Shown here: one piece after another, positions 51,391-60,557 of the stretch
Numbering within the stretch: position 1 is the first letter of the stretch
Layout of the letters: each line of letters opens with the position of its first letter
Assembly (NCBI GenBank): GCA_036397455.1
Contig: DASWIX010000011.1
Location: 1 to 64,000 of the forward strand
From: JADFNB01 sp036397455
GTDB lineage: Bacteria > Gemmatimonadota > Gemmatimonadetes > Gemmatimonadales > GWC2-71-9
DNA: 64,000 nucleotides
Direction of reading: 5' to 3'
Notes under the pieces: model-generated
The model's input: only the letters and a program-made list of their open reading frames with translations
Databases searched by the model: none
What the model was told of the DNA's origin: nothing
Position numbers and translations under genes: made by a program

Positions 51391-53348
51391 CGGTGACGCG
51401 TCGTTCTGCGCCAGTGGGCGGGCTGCTCCGAGCATCCCCTCACGGCGCCGCGTGCGGGGCTGATGGCCTGAGGGGGCTTCTTGTGCGATCGCAACGCTCA
51501 CTCCGCGTTTTCGCCGGGGTAACGGTTGGAGCCGCACTCGTGCCACAGCAAGTCGCGGCTCAGACATTCTCTCAAGTACTGCAGCTTGGGAACCAAGTAG
51601 GTGCGCGCCTCACCCGCACCGTCACGTTCGACGGCCTCAACAGTTCCCTGTTTGCCGTGATGCATGATCAAATCAGTTGGATTGACGCGACGGGCTCCAG
51701 TCCGCTGGTTTATAGTTTCGCCGCTGACCCCGTTTGGCCCAAGGTGGTCTTTTCGCGCAAGGATAGTTGGATCCGAGGATTCAATGACTGGTCGGCGTCG
51801 GATCCGCTGATCGGGCCGCGGGCCCTCGATGTCTCCGGCTCGCGCAAGGTGTTCATCACCGATCCACCAACCGGACGCGTCGTCGTCGTTACGTTGAACA
51901 CGTCACAGAAGAAACTCACGCGTGTGGGTTCCCTCTCCGCGACACTCACGTTTCCCGTGGGTGTGGCTTGGGATGGCGGGACGACGCCACTGTCCTCTGA
52001 AGCCGTCTATGTTCTCGATGCGGTAGGTCCGGTCGTATCGTATTGGACGAAGAACGGATCTGCGTGGACGCGGTCGTGGTCGTTTGGGACGCAGGGCTCC
52101 GGACCAGGGCAATTCTCGGGGCCCAGTGGGATCTGCGTAGGCCACACCGCCGCCTCCGCCAACGGCAACAGCCTGTTCACGACGAACTTCTACGTCGCCG
52201 ACGCGGGGAATCAGCGCATCGTCTGGCTGGAGCGGCGCACCAACGGGCAGCCGCCGCTGTGGCGCGGGACCCGCAGCCTGCCCGAGGGCTGGAACCCGGC
52301 GGACTGCACCGTCGATCACTTCGGCAACGTGTACGTGGCCGATCGGCAGAACAGCCAGATCATCAAGTACACCAAGGACCTGATCGAGCTGGACCGCTAC
52401 GGGACCTATGGCACCGGCGCCACCAACTACAACACCTTTGCCCACCCGCATTCGGTGCACGTGCCGTTCGGCAAGAAACTCGTGGGCGGCAACACGCGGT
52501 GGTACGGCGAGGGCCGCCTCCTCACCGCCGAAGACTGGGGCGCCGGCTCGGGTGGACTGGAGCACTTCCTCGGCGTGGCCATCCCGTGGGCGACCGCCGG
52601 CGGGGCGTTCGGGCACTACGCCGACTTCTTCCTGACCGAACACTCGTTGCTCACGGTCCAGGTGTTCAACAAGGTGGACCAGCTGCAACAGACGATCTAC
52701 GCCGGCACCCTGTTCTCGCCCTACGTGCACAGCGCCTATTGGACCGGGCTCAACTCGTCCGGGAACCCGGCGCCCGACGGGCTGTACCGCTTCAAGATCA
52801 CGGCAAGGTCGCCGTATTGCAGCGGCCCGACGTATTGCGTCGCCGTTCGCTACACGAACTTCTTCCAGCACACCGAGTGCGTGGATCCGGAGAGCATTCC
52901 CTGCAATCCACCGGATCCCATGGAGCGCAACGTGGCATTGGTGGCGGTCGAGGGACTGACGATCGCGCATCTGCCGTCCTCCTACCGCCTGGGCCAGGCG
53001 ATCACGGCCTACGAGGGGCCGTTGTTCCGCCTGGAAGGCCTGGGGGCCGCGAGCGCTGCCGCCCCCCTGTCGGGCGTCGACGCGGTCGCGAGCGTGCGAG
53101 CCCACGGGATTCGCGCGCTGACGGTCGCGGTACCGGCACGCGCGGCGAGGACGCCGGTACAAATCCGGATCTACGATCTCTCGGGCCGCCTGGTGCGCGT
53201 GTTGGTGGACGAGACCGTGGAGCCCGGGCGGTACCTCGTCGGCTGGGATGGGGCGGACGCGAGCGGCCGCGCGGTCCGGCCGGGGGTGTACGTGGCGATG
53301 ATGAGTGCCGGATCGTTCCGTGGCGTGCAGCGGCTCATCCTCAAGTAA
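51387..53348 (+). CDS. NHL-type beta-propeller protein with FlgD/T9SS-like C-terminus
   Basis: A 653-residue exported protein. A long N-terminus has a hydrophobic export segment (VFAGVTVGAALVPQQVAAQ, ~42-60). NHL-like blades follow at ~90-420 (FPVGVAWDGG, GPSGICVGH, FYVADAGNQRIVWLE, GNVYVADRQNSQIIKY). The C-terminal ~75 residues (VQIRIYDLSGRLVRVLVDETVEPGRY...GVYVAMMSAG) form the FlgD-Ig/T9SS type A-like sorting domain. GC content rises sharply at about 52120, with the 5' third distinctly lower, which suggests a mosaic gene. A fragment of the 3' half also occurs at 47415-47566. Confidence 0.8.
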   Translation: MTVTRRSAPVGGLLRASPHGAACGADGLRGLLVRSQRSLRVFAGVTVGAALVPQQVAAQTFSQVLQLGNQVGARLTRTVTFDGLNSSLFAVMHDQISWIDATGSSPLVYSFAADPVWPKVVFSRKDSWIRGFNDWSASDPLIGPRALDVSGSRKVFITDPPTGRVVVVTLNTSQKKLTRVGSLSATLTFPVGVAWDGGTTPLSSEAVYVLDAVGPVVSYWTKNGSAWTRSWSFGTQGSGPGQFSGPSGICVGHTAASANGNSLFTTNFYVADAGNQRIVWLERRTNGQPPLWRGTRSLPEGWNPADCTVDHFGNVYVADRQNSQIIKYTKDLIELDRYGTYGTGATNYNTFAHPHSVHVPFGKKLVGGNTRWYGEGRLLTAEDWGAGSGGLEHFLGVAIPWATAGGAFGHYADFFLTEHSLLTVQVFNKVDQLQQTIYAGTLFSPYVHSAYWTGLNSSGNPAPDGLYRFKITARSPYCSGPTYCVAVRYTNFFQHTECVDPESIPCNPPDPMERNVALVAVEGLTIAHLPSSYRLGQAITAYEGPLFRLEGLGAASAAAPLSGVDAVASVRAHGIRALTVAVPARAARTPVQIRIYDLSGRLVRVLVDETVEPGRYLVGWDGADASGRAVRPGVYVAMMSAGSFRGVQRLILK

Positions 53349-54264
53349 GGCGCCGCGCGCCGCCGTGCTGGCATGGACGCTGGCCGGCGCTCCCTTTGGC
53401 GCGCTGGCGGCCCAGTCGTCGCACCTGACCCTGCTGGAACGGAGTGCGCCGGCCAGTGCCGTGGAACCGGTGAGTGTCGTGGCGGGCGATGGTTGGCTCG
53501 CCGCCTGGTTGGCCCCGGCGGCCGGCGGCCGGTCGACCGGCCTCCTCGCGGGTATCGAGCACAACGGCTTCGCCGCGCTCACGACGGTCCTTGTCGCGGC
53601 CCGTTTCCACGCCGGCCCCAGTTGGCAGATCTCGTTTGCGCAGACATCGGTGAAGGACCTGTTCGATCCCGCATTGGTTGAGCAGTACCCCGGGCTCGCC
53701 GCGCTCGGCGCCTCAGCCACGCAGGTCGCTGCCGATGCCGTCAAGCGGCTCGGCCCCGCCTTCCTCTCGGTCGGTGCCCGCTACGAGCGGGACGAACTGC
53801 TGGGGGACGCGACGACGGCATGGCTCGCGCGCGCATCAGCCGCCACGCCGTTCGTGCTCGGCGTGCGTGCCGCGGTCGTCGTGGAGCACCCGCTGAACGG
53901 GACCACGGTCTCCGCCGGCGCCACGCGCCTGACGGCCGGCCTCGCCCGCAGCTTCACGGTCGGCCGCGTCGGCCTGGATTGGGGGGCAGGAGCGTCCCTG
54001 GGGGACGTCTGGGCCCTCGGACGCGCGCGCCGGCTGCTCGCCACGTCGCTGCGCCTGTCGCTGCTCGATCTGGTCTCCCTCTCGGCCGGAGTGGGTACCG
54101 AACGCGACCCGTTCGGGTCCGGCGACTGGCTGGGCTACGCGGCGTTCGGCCTCGGGGTGCGCGTGGGAGGGTTCGGTGCGGACCTGCGCCGCGGCGGTCC
54201 GGCGGACGCCCTGGCGTCGCCGATGGCCGTGTCACTGCTGTGGGAGCCTCGACCGCGGCCCTGA
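53305..54264 (+). CDS. outer-membrane barrel-like protein (PorV-like candidate)
   Basis: A protein of about 300-319 residues. The mature part begins after LAGAPFGALAAQSS and shows amphipathic strand pairs (GFAALTTVLVAARFHAGPSWQISFAQTS, RLTAGLARSFTVGRVGLDWGAGASLGDV, DWLGYAAFGLGVRVGGFG) and ends near VSLLWEPRP. This resembles short outer-membrane barrels such as PorV. It follows and overlaps the T9SS-like propeller gene. Start is either ATG 53305 or GTG 53365; the GTG gives the cleaner signal peptide. Family assignment is tentative. Confidence 0.6.
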   Translation: MPDRSVACSGSSSSKAPRAAVLAWTLAGAPFGALAAQSSHLTLLERSAPASAVEPVSVVAGDGWLAAWLAPAAGGRSTGLLAGIEHNGFAALTTVLVAARFHAGPSWQISFAQTSVKDLFDPALVEQYPGLAALGASATQVAADAVKRLGPAFLSVGARYERDELLGDATTAWLARASAATPFVLGVRAAVVVEHPLNGTTVSAGATRLTAGLARSFTVGRVGLDWGAGASLGDVWALGRARRLLATSLRLSLLDLVSLSAGVGTERDPFGSGDWLGYAAFGLGVRVGGFGADLRRGGPADALASPMAVSLLWEPRPRP

Positions 54265-54305
54265 AGGCGCGTGGACACCGCCCCAGAGCGACACGAAAGC
54301 CGATG

Positions 54306-55067
54306 CTAGGCCGGGACCTGGTCGCTCGCCCGCCGGCCGAGGTTCTCGTGCGGCGGCTCGGCACGTTGCTCGTACTTGCCGTATTCGTCGAGTTGCGCCG
54401 ACGCCTTGAGCGCCGCCCGATCACCCACCGCGATCCGCCGGCCCGTCACCACGATCAACCCCTGATTGGTCATCTCGCGCAACATGCGCGACACGGTCTC
54501 GCGACTCGCACCGATCATCTGCGCGATGGTCTGGTGGGTGATCCCTTTGGGAACGTTGCTGCCGTCGTTTTGCAGGGCCATTTCGAGGATGATGCGCGCC
54601 ACACGACCCTTGACGTCGAGCAGGACGAGCCCACCGATCATGCTGTCGGCCCGACGCAGCCGCGCACACAAGGCGCGCAGTAACCCCATCGAGATCCCCG
54701 GCATGTCGGCCAGACACCGGCGGAAGTCATCGCGCCGGAGAATGAGAAGCTCGGATGCCTGCATCGCGATGACGTGCGCCGACAGCGGCTGATCGTCGAT
54801 CAACGACAACTCGCCAAAGAAATCTCCCTTGCCGCGCGTCGCCAGAATGACCTCGCGACCGTCCTCCGCCGTATGCACGAGCTTGACCGTGCCGTTCAAC
54901 ACCACGTACAGCGCGTCGGCGGCGTCGCTTTCAAATACGATGATGCTGTCTTTCGGGTGATTCCGGGCGACGGCGGCTTCGCGAATCCGCCAGATGTCGC
55001 CCTCGCGAAGCTGGGAGAAGAGCGGGATGCTCCGGAGCGCCGGATCGACAATGGCCATGGGCAGCAC
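54306..55067 (-). CDS. Crp/Fnr family transcription regulator
   Basis: A 253-residue regulator: cyclic-nucleotide-binding-type beta-roll (~10-130, with VLNGTVKLVHTAEDGREVILATRGKGDFFGELSLIDDQP), dimer helix, and HTH_CRP (~165-225, THQTIAQMIGASRETVSRMLREMTNQGLI). There are no Fnr-type cysteines at the N-terminus. The effector-pocket segment FFGELSLIDDQP lacks the exact RPRTA cAMP motif, so the ligand is uncertain. The start is set at GTG 55067 because GAGGAG lies 6 bases upstream and the promoter at 55097-55125 puts the transcript start below 55091. Confidence 0.9.
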   Translation of the reverse strand: MLPMAIVDPALRSIPLFSQLREGDIWRIREAAVARNHPKDSIIVFESDAADALYVVLNGTVKLVHTAEDGREVILATRGKGDFFGELSLIDDQPLSAHVIAMQASELLILRRDDFRRCLADMPGISMGLLRALCARLRRADSMIGGLVLLDVKGRVARIILEMALQNDGSNVPKGITHQTIAQMIGASRETVSRMLREMTNQGLIVVTGRRIAVGDRAALKASAQLDEYGKYEQRAEPPHENLGRRASDQVPA

Positions 55068-55096
55068 CAACGTCTCCTCTTCGAAGGTCAACCGGC

Positions 55097-55125
55097 TTTA
55101 TACAACGTCCGGGCCGGGAATGCAA
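55097..55125 (-). promoter_or_regulatory. sigma70-type promoter of the Crp/Fnr gene
   Basis: On the minus strand, -35 TTGCAT (55120-55125) and -10 TATAAA (55097-55102) are separated by exactly 17 bases. This is close to the bacterial consensus and unusual in such GC-rich DNA. Confidence 0.6.
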
Positions 55126-55157
55126 ACACCCTCGTCCCCTCCCGCCCCTCGGGCGCG

Positions 55158-55763
55158 CTAGGCCGCGTCGAACCGGCGCGCCACCTCGTCCCAATTCACC
55201 ACGTTCCACCACGCGGCGACGTAATCCGGACGCCGGTTCTGGTACTTGAGATAGTACGCGTGTTCCCACACATCGAGACCGAGGATCGGTGTCTGGCCGT
55301 CCATCAGCGGACTGTCCTGATTGGGTGTGCTCGTAATCGACAGCGTGCCGCCGTCATCGATCAACCACGCCCATCCGCTGCCGAACCGTCCACCGGCCGC
55401 GGCGCCGAACGCGTCCTTGAACGTGTCGAATCCGCCGAACGCCGCATCGATCGCGCCGGCCAGTGCGCCGCCGGGCGCGCCGCCGCCGTGTGGGCTCATG
55501 ACCTGCCAGAACAATGAATGGTTCGCGTGCCCGCCGCCGTTGTTGCGCACGGCGCCGCGAATGTCCTCGGGCAGTGACCCGAGATTGCCGATCAACTCCT
55601 CGACCGACTTGCTCTGCAGGCCGGCGTGTGACTCCAACGCCGCGTTCAGCTTGGTCACGTAACCTTGGTGGTGCTTCCCGTGGTGGATTTCCATCGTCTG
55701 CGCATCGATATGCGGTTCGAGCGCGTCATGCGCGTACGGAAGTGCGGGGAGTGTATGGGCCAT
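55158..55763 (-). CDS. superoxide dismutase, Fe/Mn type
   Basis: A 201-residue cytoplasmic enzyme converting superoxide to peroxide and oxygen. Metal ligands are visible: His in TMEIHHGKHHQGY, His in GHANHSLFW, and Asp and His in LGLDVWEHAYYLKYQNRRPDY. GGGHANHSLFWQVMSP and the mid-region FGSGWAWLI favour Mn or cambialistic type, but metal choice cannot be settled. GGAGG about 10 bases before the ATG at 55763. No signal peptide. Monocistronic, upstream of the Crp/Fnr gene on the same strand. Confidence 0.95.
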   Translation of the reverse strand: MAHTLPALPYAHDALEPHIDAQTMEIHHGKHHQGYVTKLNAALESHAGLQSKSVEELIGNLGSLPEDIRGAVRNNGGGHANHSLFWQVMSPHGGGAPGGALAGAIDAAFGGFDTFKDAFGAAAGGRFGSGWAWLIDDGGTLSITSTPNQDSPLMDGQTPILGLDVWEHAYYLKYQNRRPDYVAAWWNVVNWDEVARRFDAA

Positions 55764-56059
55764 CGGATGCAAACCTCCAAGAGAGCTTGAAACGCCGGTA
55801 GGCAGGAAATATATGCCGCCGCACCGGGACGGGCACCCGCCGCGAGGCGCTGTCGGGTAAACCGACCGGCCCGTTGTCCAGGCAAGGGCCCCTCAGGCGC
55901 TTCCCTGGCGGGTTGCGGTACAAGTGATCGCGAACGTCGAGCGGTCCTCTCCACGTATCGTTTTGGCTCGTCAGGGTATGTGGGGGTGATGGGAGCGGTT
56001 TCGGAAGGATTCAGGTTGTTGGTTTCACAGGGGAACGACGGGTTGTCGCGGTGGCCCGG
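55764..56059. other. upstream region of the SOD gene
   Basis: About 300 bases without a gene. A minus-strand TATATT (+ strand near 55811-55816) about 50 bases upstream of the SOD ATG could be a -10 element, but no good -35 is evident. The left end of the decayed GxxExxY gene begins further on. Confidence 0.35.
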
Positions 56060-56264
56060 GGGGACGGCGTGCATTTCCACGCGCTGGTTCACGCGGAGCC
56101 GCGAAGGCGCGGAGGGCTGACAGCCGTGGACAATCCGGCGCAGCCCCTCCCGCACCGTCGGAGCGCCGACGTTGATCAGTAGACCGACCTGCCGGGCCCA
56201 GTGCACGAAGTATACGGAGCGAGGCGTCCACGATCGTTCCCGTGATGTCATCCAGCGCTCGCAT
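56060..56264 (-). pseudogene. decayed GxxExxY-family gene
   Basis: The minus strand starts MRALDDITGTIVDASLRILRALGP, the usual N-terminus of GxxExxY (PD-(D/E)XK-like) proteins. The adjacent frame then continues QVGLLINVGAPTVREGLRRIVHG, the usual C-terminus. The ~60-70 central residues with the G..E..Y motif are missing, and the frame changes at the junction near 56190-56200. This is an internal deletion remnant. The family function is unknown. Confidence 0.65.
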
Positions 56265-56629
56265 CCCGCTCCTCCTCCGCGGTCTTCGTGGCGCCGCGTG
56301 AGCAAACGGTCCCGCACGCGCGACCATACGCGGTACCTGGCGGAGGAGCACAACGATTCGGTTGCTGATGTACCAGTGTGACGCCGACGACGTTTGAAGC
56401 TCCGATTCACCCACTCGAAATTCCGAAGACCCATCGTTTTGAGGCTGGGAGGTCCTCGAATGGGCCTCTGGGTGCCTCGGATGCGCCTGACGAATGCGTG
56501 GTGTGGGGATGCTCTGCGGTCTCCGCGTTCTTTGCGGTGATGACGTGACCGTAATGGTGAACTGATTGCACGGTCGCGCAAGAGGCTCCCGTCATCGCAT
56601 CGAACTGCTGACGCTTCTCGCGTAACCTG
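56265..56629. other. stretch without a supported gene
   Basis: 365 bases between the GxxExxY remnant and the receptor gene stop. Frames on both strands are short or low quality. The minus-strand sequence CACCGCAAAGAACGCGGAGA (56521-56540 region) looks like leftover flank rather than coding sequence. Confidence 0.4.
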
Positions 56630-59362
56630 CTAGAAGAGCAAACTGAACCCGATACGTATCTGGCGCGCCTCGCCGTAAAACAGCGTCGGTTCGTTCGCGT
56701 CGAGCAGCGCCGCCCGGCGAGCCGCCGTCTGTTCAGACGGGTCGAGGAACCCGTTGTCGTTCTGGTCGAAGCCCGGCACGTAGAGCGGCGACTCGCGCGG
56801 GATCGGGACCGCCCCCTGTGTCTCCGCCGTGGCCTGGTTCTGCAGCGCGGCCACATTGGGTTCGATCCCGCCATTGGCGCGCGCGGTTACCAGGTTGGCC
56901 CGATTGAGCAGGTTCCGCCCTTCGATCATCAGTCGCATCACCCGCGGTCCCCACCGGATCTGCCGGCTGAGCCGCGCGGAGATCGCGGCGGACCACGGCA
57001 GGCGGCGTTCCGCGGCGCCGGGCACCGGCAATCCCGACCCGACGCTGCCTCCCAGCGCGATCCGGAACTCGGCGGGCAAGGTCCAGAATGCGTTGATGTC
57101 GACGGCGTGTCGCTGATCGAACTGCAGCGGCAACTCCAGCTCCTCCAGGTTGGTCACGCCCTCGACGGTCGAATCGAACGCCGACGAGACGATGCCCACC
57201 GCGCGCTGCATCGCGTAGCCCAACTCGAAACGTCGCCCGTCGTCGAGCCGCGCCTCCAGCCGTACCTCCATCCCCTGCACCTTGCCGAAATCGAGATTAC
57301 TGAACGTGCGGCCCCGGTCGGCCACCGCGATCCCGCTGGTCGTGATGCCGGTGAGGTCCTTGAGGTATCCCGTAAGCCGCAACACGACGTCGCCGGTGAG
57401 GAGGTAATCCAGGGCCGCCTCGTACTGGATCGCGCGCTCGAAACCGAGATTGGGGTTGCCCTGCCGCCGGACCGCGGTATTGAGCGAGTCGTCCAGCGCC
57501 TGGTCGAAGAAGAACTGGAAATCGGGCGGTTGCGCGAACCGGCCGAAGTTCCAGCGGACCGCCGCGCGGTCGATCCCGAGAATGCTCAGCGGCATCGCGA
57601 AGCCGACCCGGGGGTGGATCAGGGCCTGCCACTCCGTCGATGCGGTCGGTGCACTGAGGTTCCGCCGATCGGTCGGCGCGATGAGCCGCGGCTGGAACGC
57701 CTCCACCCGCACGCCGAGGTCGATCGTCGCCGCGTCGAGCGCGTGCAGCGTGTTGTGGAAATAAACGGCGGCGGTGCGCGGGTAGAACCGCACGAAATTC
57801 GGCGCCGCGCCGGCGAGACCCGCGGCCACGTGCTGGTACGTCGCGATCCGATGCATTTTCAGATCGCCGCCGATCTTGAGGTCGTGGACCGGCGAGACGA
57901 GCGTCTGGAGATCGAGCCCGAGATCGACGAAATCGCTGCGGCTCCACTCAGCCACACCCGCCGTCCCGTCGGTCACGAAGAGATCGGCGCCGAAGATGCC
58001 GTACGGGCTCGCCAGCCCCGAGTCACTCGGTTGTTGGTATCCCGGCACGTTCCGGCCGGAGCCAATCTGGTCTTCCGCCGGCAGGTGCGTGAACTCCTCG
58101 CCGCGGAACTTCAGGTCGTTGACGCGGAACCGCCCGACCCGGCCCGATTGGATCGTATCGGGCACACCCAGATAGCGATCGAGCCGGGCCACCGACATGC
58201 GGGACGTCAGCCGAACGGCCCGCGATCCGCTGATGCGAAAATTGCCCGTCAGCGACACGGTCCCGAGCGTTGCCGTCTCACGCTCGGCCAAGTAGTCACG
58301 CAGGGCATACTTGAACCGGGTCGAGTACAACTCGTGTTGATCGCGGTTGCGACTCAGCGAAATCGCGGCCGAGAAACTGCCGGAGATCGGCACGTCGATC
58401 TTGCCGAAGGCGAAGTAGCGATCACCCTCCTGATGCGGAATGATCGTTCGTTGCGCCGGGCAGGGGGTGAGCGCGGAGAGGCACGTGAGTCCCATGATCC
58501 GGGGATCCTGATCCGCTTGTCCGAACAACGACAGGTCGAAGAACGCCGTCGCCCCGCCCACGAGCGGCCCACCGAGCGACGCGCCGCCCCGGACGTATCC
58601 CCGCTTGAGCGACGCGGGCGCCCACTCGTCGGTCACCGCTTCGAGTCGTCCGGTCCAGCGGTCGGGCGGACCGCTCCGCGTGACGAACGTCACCACACCG
58701 GAGACGGCACTCGCTTGATCGGCGGAGAACCCGGACGTGAAGACGCTGATTTCCTGGATCGCGGACGGGGCGAGCTGGAAGGCGATACCGCTACGCGACG
58801 CGGAGAACTGGTCGCGCACATCGACCCCGTCGATCACGTAGGTCTCCTGGCCAAACCGTCCACCGCGGAAATGGCCGTCGGTGACCCCGGTGCGCAACTC
58901 GAGGATCTGTTGGATGTCCTCGATCGGTGCGCTCTGCAGTTCGTCGCGCGATACGACCTGGCGCGCAGCCGTCACGTCCGGCGTCAGCAAGGGTTGGGAA
59001 GGCGCGACCACGCGGATCGGTTCGACGCCGATCGCGGCTTGCTGCAGCACGATCGCGAGCCGGGTGCTCACGCCCGACCGCACCGAGACATCGGGCCATT
59101 CCGCCGACTGGTAGCCGAGTCGCCGCGCCACGACCCTGTAGGATCCCGGCGGCACGCCCAGCAATACGAAGCCGCCGTTGGCACCTGTCACGGCCCGCCA
59201 CCGCGTACCGGGAATGAGGACCTCGACTTGGGCCAGCGGGGTTGAATCGGTAGCGAGAAGTACCTCGCCAACGATCTGACCCGTGGTCTGCGCGGCCAGC
59301 GGCCCGATGAGGCCCGAACAGAGCCCAAGTGCCGTTGCGAGAACTCGATACGTTGGCGACAT
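56630..59362 (-). CDS. TonB-dependent receptor with regulatory-like N-terminal domain
   Basis: A 910-residue outer-membrane receptor. It has a signal peptide (1-24, LIGPLAAQ), a carboxypeptidase-regulatory-like beta-sandwich (~27-110, GQIVGEVLLATDSTPLAQVEVLIPG), and a plug domain (~118-240, with RGGRFGQETYVIDGVDVRDQFS). A 22-strand-type barrel follows and ends ...RQIRIGFSLLF with a terminal Phe for BAM insertion. It imports large substrates with TonB energy. It is divergent from an NHL lipoprotein gene with 37 bases between start codons. Substrate unknown. Confidence 0.92.
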   Translation of the reverse strand: MSPTYRVLATALGLCSGLIGPLAAQTTGQIVGEVLLATDSTPLAQVEVLIPGTRWRAVTGANGGFVLLGVPPGSYRVVARRLGYQSAEWPDVSVRSGVSTRLAIVLQQAAIGVEPIRVVAPSQPLLTPDVTAARQVVSRDELQSAPIEDIQQILELRTGVTDGHFRGGRFGQETYVIDGVDVRDQFSASRSGIAFQLAPSAIQEISVFTSGFSADQASAVSGVVTFVTRSGPPDRWTGRLEAVTDEWAPASLKRGYVRGGASLGGPLVGGATAFFDLSLFGQADQDPRIMGLTCLSALTPCPAQRTIIPHQEGDRYFAFGKIDVPISGSFSAAISLSRNRDQHELYSTRFKYALRDYLAERETATLGTVSLTGNFRISGSRAVRLTSRMSVARLDRYLGVPDTIQSGRVGRFRVNDLKFRGEEFTHLPAEDQIGSGRNVPGYQQPSDSGLASPYGIFGADLFVTDGTAGVAEWSRSDFVDLGLDLQTLVSPVHDLKIGGDLKMHRIATYQHVAAGLAGAAPNFVRFYPRTAAVYFHNTLHALDAATIDLGVRVEAFQPRLIAPTDRRNLSAPTASTEWQALIHPRVGFAMPLSILGIDRAAVRWNFGRFAQPPDFQFFFDQALDDSLNTAVRRQGNPNLGFERAIQYEAALDYLLTGDVVLRLTGYLKDLTGITTSGIAVADRGRTFSNLDFGKVQGMEVRLEARLDDGRRFELGYAMQRAVGIVSSAFDSTVEGVTNLEELELPLQFDQRHAVDINAFWTLPAEFRIALGGSVGSGLPVPGAAERRLPWSAAISARLSRQIRWGPRVMRLMIEGRNLLNRANLVTARANGGIEPNVAALQNQATAETQGAVPIPRESPLYVPGFDQNDNGFLDPSEQTAARRAALLDANEPTLFYGEARQIRIGFSLLF

Positions 59363-59399
59363 TCACGCGGAAAGTGGGTTTCCCTTAGTGTACCTGTCA

Positions 59400-60521
59400 A
59401 TGCACAGAAAAGTTCTCCGGCGACTTTGCTCGGTTATGGCGGCGACCCTGCTGCTCGGGAGTTGCGGACCCACCGAAGTGCTCGTTGGGGACGCCCCGGG
59501 AGTCGCGCGGGTCGTCCTTGGCGTGCTCGGCGTCCCCTACGCAGTCTCGTCGTTTCTCGACACCGCCGTTGTGGGCGATGCGCTCAAGATCCCCATCGGC
59601 ACCTCCGCCGGTGTCGCGGCGGCTGAGGACGGGAGCTTCTACTCCTCCGATCCCATTCATCGCCGGGTTGCATTCGTGTCGTCGGACGGTCAGGTCTCCT
59701 GGCCCATCGGTCGAGGCATTTGCGGGTTCCCGGGAACGGGCGGGCCGGAAGCGGCGAACCTCTGCCTCTCGCTCCCCACCGCCCTGGCACTCGAGGCGGA
59801 CGGCGGTCTGCTGATCGCCGATCCGGGAGCGAACATCGTCTACCGCTACCTGCCTGAAAGTGGTGAGGTCGAGCGCGTGCTCGGCTCCGGGCGCGTAGGC
59901 CTCGCTGCCGATGGAAGCACCGCTGCATCGTCGGAAACCAACCGGCCGGAGGACGTCGCGGTGGGCCCTGACGGATCCGTCTTCGTCGCGGAATCGGGCA
60001 ACAACCGCGTCATTCGAATCGACGGGGGGGTGATACGCGTAATCGCCGGTACCGGAGCGGTCGGCGACAGCGGCGATGGTGGTGCGGCCGCCGAGGCGCG
60101 CTTGCGCCGGCCCGAGGGGCTCGCCTGGATGGGCGACACGCTCTACATCGCCGATACGGGGAACAATCGGATTCGTCGCGTCATCGACGGCATCATTCAT
60201 GCATATGCGGGCTTGGGGGCGCCGGGGTTCGCCGGCGACGGTACGGCGGCGGCGCTTGCCCTGTTCGCGCGCCCGGGACGGATGGCAGCCTTCGGCACGT
60301 TGCTGTTCATCGCCGACCGCGACAACAATCGCGTGCGGGTGATCCGGGTGGGACCCGATTCGATCGCCACCTTTGGCGGTACCGGTCGATACGCCGTGGG
60401 CGAGAATCTGCTCGAGATCGGACGGACCGCGCTGGCGACACCGGCGGGAGTCGCCGTGGCCGGCCGGGCCGTTTTCATCGCCGATTCCGGTGCATTCGTC
60501 GTGCGCCGGGTGATTCGCTAG
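59400..60521 (+). CDS. NHL-repeat lipoprotein
   Basis: A 373-residue lipoprotein (lipobox AATLLLGSC, lipid Cys ~22) with NHL-type beta-propeller blades. Examples are LEADGGLLIADPGANIVYRY, RPEDVAVGPDGSVFVAESGNNRVIRI, RRPEGLAWMGDTLYIADTGNNRIRRV, FGTLLFIADRDNNRVRVIRV and GRAVFIADSGAFVVRRV. The ATG at 59400 begins the signal peptide; the open frame reaches back to 59283 inside the divergent receptor gene. Divergent pairing with the TonB receptor suggests a shared outer-membrane uptake role. Confidence 0.88.
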   Translation: MHRKVLRRLCSVMAATLLLGSCGPTEVLVGDAPGVARVVLGVLGVPYAVSSFLDTAVVGDALKIPIGTSAGVAAAEDGSFYSSDPIHRRVAFVSSDGQVSWPIGRGICGFPGTGGPEAANLCLSLPTALALEADGGLLIADPGANIVYRYLPESGEVERVLGSGRVGLAADGSTAASSETNRPEDVAVGPDGSVFVAESGNNRVIRIDGGVIRVIAGTGAVGDSGDGGAAAEARLRRPEGLAWMGDTLYIADTGNNRIRRVIDGIIHAYAGLGAPGFAGDGTAAALALFARPGRMAAFGTLLFIADRDNNRVRVIRVGPDSIATFGGTGRYAVGENLLEIGRTALATPAGVAVAGRAVFIADSGAFVVRRVIR

Positions 60522-60557
60522 GTCGTATGAGATGATCGCCGGTGTCGGGGGACGTTG

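Noticed and set aside
57107..59245. 712-residue plus-strand frame opposite the TonB receptor
   Set aside because: Shadow of the receptor. The receptor has signal peptide, plug motif and terminal Phe.
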